The position numbers and the translations under genes were made by a program. The notes beneath the pieces are model-generated. The model saw nothing but the letters and a program-made list of their open reading frames with translations. It was not told the origin of the DNA and searched no databases. DNA of 8,187 bases from CAYWBU01 sp942491525 (GTDB lineage Bacteria > Desulfobacterota > Desulfomonilia > UBA1062), in contig CALOBW010000037.1 of assembly GCA_942491525.1 (NCBI GenBank), positions 1 through 8,187 of the forward strand. Direction: 5' to 3'. Numbering within the stretch: position 1 is the first letter of the stretch; the number at the start of each line of letters is the position of its first letter. This document shows positions 1 through 5,500 of this stretch, in pieces.

Positions 1-860
1 TGGATCTGCAACTGATCACCGGCCGTGCCGCCGTCGCCATACTCAAACCGGCCGCTCAGATAGAAGTTGCGCGGCAGGCCGATCCGGCCCAGCAGGCGCA
101 GACGCCACATGAAGCCCACGCCGTCGGCACGGGAGATGATCCTGCGCATCAGATGCTTGTCCTCATCCTCCGAGTAGAGCAGCGGCGAGCCGGCCAGGGC
201 ACCTTCAACGGCAAACTTGCCACCCTGCCAGCCAAGCCTGATCTCAGGATAGATCCAGCTGAAAAGCGCCCGGTACTCGATGGTATCGCCGGCAATAAAA
301 TGGACCGGCGACGGCTGACCCATATAGAGGGGCCAGGAGGGGTAGTACTGCAGGGTGTCATAGGCCACGAAGCCGAACTCATCACGCCGGTAACCGCCGC
401 CGAGCTTGAGGCTGAAGCCGCCCTTATCCAGAACCTCATAGTGCGCGGCACCCTCCATGCAGAGCACATACTGGTCGACATCACTCTCAGACTCAATATC
501 CAGCGACGTCGGCAAAGCGCCCTGGGTTCCCTGCAGGAAGTGCACGCCCCAGTCGGAGTCAATCAGCTTGGCATCGCCGGCACATCTCAGATTGCTCTGC
601 AGCAAGCCGCTCAGATAAAGCCCCCGCCACACATTCCACTCGGCGCTGATGGTCGGCGCAAAGGTATCCAGACTGAAATCCAGCTCACTCAGCGGAAACT
701 GGATCAGGCCGTAGCCCCCCAGTGAGTTGGCCACCTTGCCGCCGATCTGATAGACCACATTGCCGCTCAGCCAACTCAGATCGAGCTGCAGACGGGCCTC
801 TTCGGCATGCAGGGGCAGCGCCAGCAGGAGCAGCAGCAACCCGGCCGCAAGCTGCCGCAT
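1..860 (-). CDS. Omptin-like outer-membrane protease (family A26), C-terminus outside window
   Basis: Reading from the ATG at 860 to the window edge gives 286 residues without a stop; roughly the last strands of the barrel should lie beyond position 1. Residues 1-19 form a signal peptide (Leu-rich core, likely cleavage after LHA). The rest alternates short amphipathic strands rich in Tyr, Trp and Gly, as in a beta-barrel. Two motifs match the omptin active site: LIDSDW (D101, D103), like VDQDW with D83/D85 in OmpT, and EDEDKHLMR (D234, H236), like NDEHY with D210/H212. The distance between the pairs, about 131 residues, is close to that in OmpT (125). Omptins are LPS-dependent proteases that cut surface-exposed peptides, often next to basic residues; the substrate here is unknown. 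The start codon overlaps the stop of hslO (TAATG), which implies translational coupling. A catalytically dead or unrelated barrel is possible but less likely given four matching residues. Confidence 0.72.
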   Translation of the reverse strand, partial: MRQLAAGLLLLLLALPLHAEEARLQLDLSWLSGNVVYQIGGKVANSLGGYGLIQFPLSELDFSLDTFAPTISAEWNVWRGLYLSGLLQSNLRCAGDAKLIDSDWGVHFLQGTQGALPTSLDIESESDVDQYVLCMEGAAHYEVLDKGGFSLKLGGGYRRDEFGFVAYDTLQYYPSWPLYMGQPSPVHFIAGDTIEYRALFSWIYPEIRLGWQGGKFAVEGALAGSPLLYSEDEDKHLMRRIISRADGVGFMWRLRLLGRIGLPRNFYLSGRFEYGDGGTAGDQLQI

Positions 861-1738
861 TACTGCATCTCTTCCAGCACCCGTCTCAAGTCATCACGAT
901 TGAAAGCGTACTTCTGGCTGCAAAAATCGCAAACGATCTCGACAACTTCCTCATCCGCGACAATTTTATTGACCTCATCCTTGCCCAGTGAGATCAGGGC
1001 CCGCTCCATGCGCTCACGGCTGCAGCTGCACTTGAAGAAGAGCTCCTTGGTCTCCAGCAGCTCATAGCCGATATGACCGAAGATGTGGCGAATCAGATCC
1101 TCGGGCAGAGCCCCCTCCTTCAGCAGCTGACTGACCGGCGGCATCTCCGCGATGCGATCGACCAGGGCATCCACAACCGCATCCTCGGCGCCGGGCATGG
1201 ACTGGATCATGAATCCGCCGGCTGAGGCCACCCTGCCGCTGGGCTCCACAAAGACCCCCAGACCCACAGCCGAAGGAATCTGCTCCGAATCGGTCAGATA
1301 GAAGGCCAGGTCCTCGGCAATCTCACTGGTGAAGAGCTGCACGACCCCGCTGTAGGGCTCGCGCAGGCGCAGATCCTTGGTGACGGTCAGAAAACCGGCC
1401 TTGCCGATGGCCGCAGCCACATCCAGCTTGCCTTCAGCATTGGGCGGCAGACGGACAGCCGCCACGCCTGGATAACCGCGCACATTGCCGTAGCTGTCGG
1501 CCTCAACCAGAATCTTCTGCATGGGACCGTTACCCTCAAACTTCAGGGCCACGCGCTGATCATCATCAAGCAGGCCGCCCATCAGGACTCCGCCGCTCAG
1601 GGCGCGCCCCAGGGCCGCCGAAGCGGTCGGACAGGTGCCGTGCAAACCGCAGGCCTCACCCACCAGGTTGGTCGTCAAACAGGCCAGCGCGCGGACGCCG
1701 CCATCCTTACTCATTACCCGTACCAAATAGTCTTTCAC
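860..1738 (-). CDS. hslO: Hsp33, redox-regulated molecular chaperone
   Basis: This 292-residue protein has the usual Hsp33 length and layout. Residues about 1-230 form the substrate-binding core, with LKFEGNGP and GYPGV-type motifs. A C-terminal zinc module has C237-x-C239 and C270-x-x-C273 separated by 30 residues, the family's redox switch. In known Hsp33 proteins, zinc release and disulfide formation under oxidants such as HOCl or peroxide turn on ATP-independent holdase activity in the cytoplasm. The start is GTG at 1738, preceded by AGGAGA at 1744-1749 with a 5-base gap; the next in-frame ATG (codon 9) would cut into the conserved core. It lies 67 bp after the M48 protease gene, and its stop overlaps the start of the omptin-like gene by one base. 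A weak extended -10 promoter lies just upstream, so it may be transcribed both from that and from the upstream gene. Confidence 0.95.
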   Translation of the reverse strand: MKDYLVRVMSKDGGVRALACLTTNLVGEACGLHGTCPTASAALGRALSGGVLMGGLLDDDQRVALKFEGNGPMQKILVEADSYGNVRGYPGVAAVRLPPNAEGKLDVAAAIGKAGFLTVTKDLRLREPYSGVVQLFTSEIAEDLAFYLTDSEQIPSAVGLGVFVEPSGRVASAGGFMIQSMPGAEDAVVDALVDRIAEMPPVSQLLKEGALPEDLIRHIFGHIGYELLETKELFFKCSCSRERMERALISLGKDEVNKIVADEEVVEIVCDFCSQKYAFNRDDLRRVLEEMQ

Positions 1739-1743
1739 TATGT

Positions 1744-1771
1744 TCTCCTAAATCTTGCTGGCGCGACTATA
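1744..1771 (-). promoter_or_regulatory. Candidate extended -10 promoter and ribosome binding site of hslO
   Basis: On the minus strand, TGC-TATAGT (-10 at 1766-1771) is an extended -10 element. It would start transcription about 20 bases before the GTG. The -35 region (TTTCCT or TTCCTC near 1789-1795) is poor. AGGAGA at 1744-1749 is a convincing Shine-Dalgarno sequence and decides the GTG start. The promoter part is a visual match only. Confidence 0.4.
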
Positions 1772-1805
1772 GCAGAAACTCTTTGCGGGAGGAAACCTTC
1801 TTAAA

Positions 1806-2741
1806 TCAGCGCCACAGCCCCCGGCGGCGCTGAACGACCTGCGGCAGGGCCTGCAAAAGGACCCCGGCTGCAATGGTGGGCTGCGCTTTGACACTCAGGG
1901 CTTCAAGGCGGCGTATGCGCTCTTCAATTGACGGATGCGTGCGCAGGATGGAGGGCTCACTGCGTTGCGGCCTGAAGATACGCATCAGCACGGAACCGGG
2001 CGGGCTGTCCAGCTTATGCAGCGCGCTGACCAGGGCCTTGGGATCGCCGGTCAGACCGGCAGCGCCCAGGTCGGCGTTGAACTCACGGGTACGCGACAGG
2101 GCCAGCTGCATCATGGAGCTCAGATAGGGGGCCCCCAGCAGCAACAACACTACCGACCAGGGCACAACCACATGACCGGTCAGGAGCAATGGCAGATTAA
2201 TGAAGAGCAACAGCTGACCGACCAGGGAGAGCGCACCTGTGACGCGGCTCAGAATATCGGCCAGCGCCATGACCCGGGTATCGCCGTAGCGGATGTGTGA
2301 GATCTCATGGGCAAGGGTGGCGGCCAGCTCACGCGAGTTGAGACCACGCAGCAGACCGTCAGTCACGCCGATGGCGGCCGCGCCATCCCGACCAAGGGCA
2401 AAGGCGTTCATGCTGCTGCTCGGAATGTAGAAGAGGCTCGGCATAGCGCTTAAATTTGCCCGGCCGGCCAGCTCATGCACCATACGGTAGAGCCCCGGGG
2501 CGCTGCGCAGATCAAGCTCCTGACCGCGATAGATGCGCTGCATAAGCGCGGGCGAGATGCGCGGCGTGAAGAACATAATGCCGAAGCTCAGCAGCAGAGC
2601 CCAGCCAAAACCAGCAGGACCGGCAAAGAGATATCCCAGCAAACCCAACAGGCCGAGCATGCCGCCCAGAAGCAGCAGGGTGTGCAGCAGATTGTGCAGA
2701 GAGTGAGACACGACCTCATCGCGGTCCAGCATATCGTTCAT
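1806..2741 (-). CDS. HtpX-like M48 family membrane zinc metalloprotease
   Basis: This 311-residue integral membrane protease has two N-terminal membrane segments (about 19-39 and 42-60) and the HExxH active site H145-E146-I-S-H149. A second hydrophobic pair follows at about 168-212, then SRTREFNAD supplying the third zinc ligand E220 with the conserved D224. The C-terminal THPSIEERIRRLE block (269-280) is typical of M48 peptidases. By family knowledge it sits in the inner membrane with a cytoplasmic active site and degrades misfolded membrane proteins, as HtpX does beside FtsH. No clear Shine-Dalgarno sequence precedes ATG 2741 or the alternative ATG at codon 4. The start lies only about 32 bp after the terminator of the upstream lipoprotein gene, so its promoter is unclear. 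It probably begins an operon with hslO and the omptin-like gene. I give no symbol because HtpX-like paralogs are often misassigned. Confidence 0.9.
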   Translation of the reverse strand: MNDMLDRDEVVSHSLHNLLHTLLLLGGMLGLLGLLGYLFAGPAGFGWALLLSFGIMFFTPRISPALMQRIYRGQELDLRSAPGLYRMVHELAGRANLSAMPSLFYIPSSSMNAFALGRDGAAAIGVTDGLLRGLNSRELAATLAHEISHIRYGDTRVMALADILSRVTGALSLVGQLLLFINLPLLLTGHVVVPWSVVLLLLGAPYLSSMMQLALSRTREFNADLGAAGLTGDPKALVSALHKLDSPPGSVLMRIFRPQRSEPSILRTHPSIEERIRRLEALSVKAQPTIAAGVLLQALPQVVQRRRGLWR

Positions 2742-2767
2742 GGGTTAAATGTAGGGCCCCGGGCCGG

Positions 2768-2797
2768 AAAAGAAAAGGCGCCCGGTTGGGCGCCTTT
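2768..2797 (-). terminator. Intrinsic terminator of the 2819-3865 lipoprotein gene
   Basis: A perfect 10-bp stem (2774-2783 pairing with 2788-2797, arms AAAGGCGCCC/GGGCGCCTTT) has a 4-base loop. On the minus strand it is followed by TTTTCTTTTCC. It begins 22 bases after the lipoprotein stop codon and ends about 32 bases before the M48 start. Confidence 0.9.
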
Positions 2798-2818
2798 GCT
2801 TGGAACAAATTATGAAAG

Positions 2819-3865
2819 TTATTTCGGCTCTACGCCGGGCAGAGAGTTGATGATGTCTCTGGCAAGCTGATGGGTATCAGTAATCGTCTTACCAACAAAT
2901 GCCAAGAATTCGTCCAGAATCTTTTCAGCATCACTGTCATCCGGCACCAATACATGCAGAACCAGAGCAGCCAATTCAAGCTGAACTCCCTGGATCTCTT
3001 CGGAGATATCATTCAATTTATCGGCCAGAGCCTGAACATCACCAGTCTTGGCAATTTCCAAACACTCCATGAAAGCTTGGGCCAGCGGCATGACCTTGAT
3101 GTACTGTATTTCAAGCCCCTTGTCGGCAGCCGCAAGAATCAGGGCCACTAAAGCGCCAGCCTCAGATTCTTCATCAATAAAACCGTACAGAATATCCGCG
3201 GCCAGTTTAAGCTGCGCATCAGTAATCTCATTAGTAGCGGTCAAGATCTCCTGCAGCAGCGCCAGATCTTTTACCAAACTCTCAAAGTCAACCTTTCCCT
3301 CTGAATCGATGCCGCTCAACAACTCAACTAAACCCTCAAGCTCTGCCGGCAACTCAACCTCACCCTTGATACCTTCAGCATAGGCAGCAATATCGGCAGC
3401 CGTGAAGATACCCTTTGAATCAATCTGGGGACGTTCTGCGCCAGATTCTCCGACCAGGATGCCTTCCAGGTCAGGCAAGACTCCACTCATGATAGCCTCA
3501 ACATTGTCGGTGGAAGCACCTATGGTATTAGCTACAAAATCGAGCAGTTCAAGAGCCATGTCCCTCGCCGGACCTTCCGGAACAACTGTTGAAAGAATCT
3601 CTCTAGCCATCTCAACATTGGAAGCCGTAATGTCACGAGCTACAACAAAACCGATGAAACTTTCAGCATCACCACTGTTAACTGCATCAGCAGCAGCCCC
3701 AGCTGTTTCAATATCAAGCGCCGAAGCCTCAGATTTTGCACTTTCCTGCGCCAGCAGTGCTGCCGCCATAGTCATGTCATCTGAACTCTCACTGCCTGAA
3801 CAGCCCACCATCAAGCCCAGCAGGGCCACCATAATCACCTTAATCCCCAGGTTCCTCTTAGACAT
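2819..3865 (-). CDS. Tandem helical-repeat lipoprotein, paralog 1 (unknown family)
   Basis: I do not recognise a named family. The 348-residue protein starts at ATG 3865, with GGAGGA at 3871-3876; the in-frame ATG at 3934 would put 23 polar residues before the signal peptide and lacks such a site. Residues 1-21 are a lipoprotein signal ending LMVG-C22. The mature end CSGSESSDD is Ser/Asp-rich, and Ser at +2 predicts outer-membrane sorting if the E. coli Lol rule applies. The rest appears almost wholly helical. Three copies of the shared motif start at residues 78 (DITASNVEMAREILSTVV), 213 (EITDAQLKLAADILYGFI) and 290 (EIQGVQLELAALVLHVLV). Each is followed by an acidic turn (PEGPA, DEESEAG, PDDSDAE) and another hydrophobic helix. 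The C-terminus has LARDIINSL, close to VASRIINEM in paralog 2. It is the last gene of the array and is strongly acidic. Function is unknown; a periplasmic or surface scaffold or binding role is only a guess. Confidence 0.9.
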   Translation of the reverse strand: MSKRNLGIKVIMVALLGLMVGCSGSESSDDMTMAAALLAQESAKSEASALDIETAGAAADAVNSGDAESFIGFVVARDITASNVEMAREILSTVVPEGPARDMALELLDFVANTIGASTDNVEAIMSGVLPDLEGILVGESGAERPQIDSKGIFTAADIAAYAEGIKGEVELPAELEGLVELLSGIDSEGKVDFESLVKDLALLQEILTATNEITDAQLKLAADILYGFIDEESEAGALVALILAAADKGLEIQYIKVMPLAQAFMECLEIAKTGDVQALADKLNDISEEIQGVQLELAALVLHVLVPDDSDAEKILDEFLAFVGKTITDTHQLARDIINSLPGVEPK

Positions 3866-3934
3866 AATTTTCCTCCATAAATGAATTAAACATCCTGCCT
3901 CCCGCCGTGCGCCCATGACACAGATCAGTGGCAT

Positions 3935-3953
3935 TTTTACACTATTTTACACT
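3935..3953. repeat. Exact 9-bp direct repeat with 10-bp period, possible operator
   Basis: TTTTACACT occurs at 3935-3943 and again at 3945-3953 (AGTGTAAAA twice on the minus strand). Two exact copies one helical turn apart, 70-88 bases before the paralog 1 start, resemble a tandem regulator-binding site. The same bases also offer a weak -10 (TAAAAT). I did not find the pair before paralogs 2 or 3. Confidence 0.4.
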
Positions 3954-4122
3954 TTAGCCAACAGAGAGCTATCCTGAGACAGGCTTGACTTAAATTGACA
4001 GCGACTAGACCACCCACAATAAATAACAATCACATAGAGCTGCAAAAACAAGCTGTTATCTCTGATGCCTCCTACTTTACAACATGCAGCGCGATGACTG
4101 AGCGCCACAACAACAATGACTC

Positions 4123-4150
4123 AATATAAACTACACTAGCATATTTGCAA
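4123..4150 (-). promoter_or_regulatory. Candidate promoter for paralog 1 lipoprotein gene
   Basis: On the minus strand, TTGCAA (4145-4150) and TATATT (4123-4128) are separated by 16 bases, giving a -35/-10 pair with 4/6 and 5/6 matches to the sigma-70 consensus. It lies about 75 bases past the preceding terminator, which fits an independent promoter. The region is AT-rich, so chance matches are expected. Confidence 0.35.
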
Positions 4151-4210
4151 TGCAGATGCCAGAAAATGAACTAAAATTCATTACAAAAATTTAAACTTTA
4201 ACAAATCTTT

Positions 4211-4234
4211 AAACCAGGGGCGCTGACGCGCCCC
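4211..4234 (-). terminator. GC-rich hairpin terminator of the 4244-5317 lipoprotein gene
   Basis: Arms GGGGCGC (4217-4223) and GCGCCCC (4228-4234) form a perfect 7-bp stem with loop TGAC, starting 9 bases after the stop codon. The minus-strand tail is TGGTTTAAAG, so the U-run is weak, but position and stem strength favour termination. Confidence 0.7.
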
Positions 4235-4243
4235 CGAGATCAT

Positions 4244-5317
4244 CTATTTCTTACCAACCATCTCATTAATAATACGGCTGGCAACATCATGCGGAATCTG
4301 ACGATGCAGATCGACAAGCTGCATAAACTCCTCAGTCGCCGTGATCAGCTCCTGGTTATTCGTGAAAGCGCGAATGGTACCTACCATGATGATTCTGGCC
4401 AGAGCCATATTGCGGTCACTGACTGTGCGGGCATACTCATTGGTCAGAGCAACCAGTGCTTCAACCTGCACAGAAACATCCGCCCCTGAGGGCTGAACAG
4501 CAATATCCTTAATTATTGTGCCGGCAGCAAACACATAGGCAACCGTTGCAGCGGAAAACTCATTATCAACCTGACAACCGGCGCGGGCAACATCCAGCAA
4601 CGCCAAGGTCAGATCACGCCCCTGCTCGTCACGCACACAGAACATCAGAATATCTTCAGCCAAATCCAGATTCATATTGTTGATGTCCGCAACCATGGCC
4701 GGAATTTCAATTTCCATCCTGGCGGTAAAAGCCGCCAAATCAAAATTCTGATCAGCAACAAAAATTTCCTTAACCGAGGTCAGCAGAGCAGCCACGCCCA
4801 GATCGTTACCACCAAGGTCAAGATCGGCACTGACACCAGAGAGATCATTAAAGTAGGTGGTCAGATCCGCGGCCAACTGAATTCTGTTATCAACTCCGGA
4901 GTTCACCAACGCCATGAGTTCATCAACCAGCTGCTGTGCCTCGGGAGTCTTGGCCATGCCACTCAGAATCTGATCAGCCATATCAATCTGGGCCTGGGTA
5001 ATCTTTTCAGAAAGAGCAATCGCGGCAGCCACAGCACCATCCGGCGCATCGGCAACTTCCAGGATATCACCCAGCATCTCATCGCCCCAGGTCGCAAAGT
5101 CAATCGTGCCAGGCTCTACACCCTTAACAGCCTTCTTACTCTCAAGAGCTGCCGCAAAGGTACTGGCAACCGCCATATCCTTGGCAGTAGCCCCGATGGC
5201 TCTATCCTGCGAAGCCAACAGCACGGCCATAGCCAGATCATCCGAACTTTCAGATCCGGAACAGCCGGCCAGCAGACCTAACGCAAGAATCAATACAGAA
5301 AAATAACGCTTCAACAT
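4244..5317 (-). CDS. Tandem helical-repeat lipoprotein, paralog 2 (unknown family)
   Basis: No named family is recognised. The 357-residue protein starts at ATG 5317. An in-frame ATG four codons earlier (5329) overlaps the GGAGGG ribosome site at 5322-5327, so the downstream start is preferred. The signal peptide ends in a textbook lipobox, LLAG-C19. The mature end CSGSESSDD is identical to paralog 1 over nine residues, and Ser at +2 suggests the outer membrane. The shared helical motif starts at residues 105 (KITQAQIDMADQILSGMA), 211 (DINNMNLDLAEDILMFCV) and 298 (TVSDRNMALARIIMVGTI). The first two are followed by a charged turn and a helix like VDELMALVNSG or LALLDVARAG. C226 and C248 lie in the second repeat and could form a disulfide in the periplasm. 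The gene has its own ribosome site and terminator. Function is unknown. Confidence 0.9.
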   Translation of the reverse strand: MLKRYFSVLILALGLLAGCSGSESSDDLAMAVLLASQDRAIGATAKDMAVASTFAAALESKKAVKGVEPGTIDFATWGDEMLGDILEVADAPDGAVAAAIALSEKITQAQIDMADQILSGMAKTPEAQQLVDELMALVNSGVDNRIQLAADLTTYFNDLSGVSADLDLGGNDLGVAALLTSVKEIFVADQNFDLAAFTARMEIEIPAMVADINNMNLDLAEDILMFCVRDEQGRDLTLALLDVARAGCQVDNEFSAATVAYVFAAGTIIKDIAVQPSGADVSVQVEALVALTNEYARTVSDRNMALARIIMVGTIRAFTNNQELITATEEFMQLVDLHRQIPHDVASRIINEMVGKK

Positions 5318-5438
5318 AATTCCCTCCATAATTTAGCTAATTTTCGCCACAACGGGCATCTACTATGGGGAGGATAAACAAGAAAAAACAATACGTCTTC
5401 AAAAAATGAATATAATTCCGAAATAAAATAAAAAAAAA
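5318..5438. other. Upstream region of paralog 2
   Basis: AT-rich spacer with no gene. It contains the strong GGAGGG ribosome site (5322-5327) in the context ATGGAGGGAATTATG, nearly identical to the start region of paralog 1. I saw no convincing promoter; a weak TTGTTT with CATAGT at an 18-base spacing is present on the minus strand. Confidence 0.4.
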
Positions 5439-5486
5439 GCCCTCTCCCCACTACGTACTATTAAGGGCGCCCCAATGGGACGCCCT
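5431..5486 (-). terminator. Terminator region of the 5501-7006 lipoprotein gene with two competing hairpins
   Basis: The first hairpin has arms at 5464-5473 and 5477-5486 (AGGGCG-C-CCC and GGG-A-CGCCCT), with one internal mismatch and loop AAT. It starts 14 bases after the stop but has no U-run. Its distal arm AGGGC (5464-5468) can instead pair with GCCCT at 5439-5443, and that second stem is followed directly by eight T on the minus strand (5431-5438). Termination at the T8 tract is therefore likely, with the two hairpins mutually exclusive in part. Confidence 0.7.
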
Positions 5487-5500
5487 CAATATGTTGCAAT

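Larger units (their letters stand above)
3866..4216. other. Gene-free AT-rich region between lipoprotein genes, probable promoter/leader
   Basis: No credible gene was found on either strand. Reading on the minus strand, the region begins after the terminator of the upstream lipoprotein gene. It contains a candidate sigma-70-like promoter (4123-4150), a TGTAAA at 4076-4081, an exact direct repeat at 3935-3953 and the GGAGGA ribosome site at 3871-3876. A GGAGG-like stretch near 4070 is followed by no well-placed start codon. If the 4123-4150 promoter is used, the mRNA would have a leader of roughly 250 bases, long enough for leader control or a small RNA. I saw no known riboswitch. Confidence 0.6.

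Noticed and set aside
153..725. Long plus-strand open frame opposite the omptin-like gene
   Set aside because: It is antisense to a gene with a signal peptide and catalytic motifs, has no ribosome site and no recognisable protein features; GC-rich coding DNA often leaves such open frames.
1935..2300. Plus-strand open frames over the M48 protease gene
   Set aside because: They are Gln/Arg/His-rich shadows of a clear metalloprotease on the other strand.
3866..3934. Upstream start at 3934 for paralog 1
   Set aside because: It adds 23 residues before a normal lipoprotein signal peptide, while the ATG at 3865 has a well-placed GGAGGA site.
3935..3953. Possible CRISPR or satellite repeat
   Set aside because: Only two 9-bp copies with a one-base gap exist; there are no spacers or further units.
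3948..4054. Small open frame from a TTG on the minus strand after an AGGAGG in the 3866-4243 gap
   Set aside because: The start is about 16 bases from the AGGAGG, the frame is about 34 codons with no recognisable features, and nothing supports translation.
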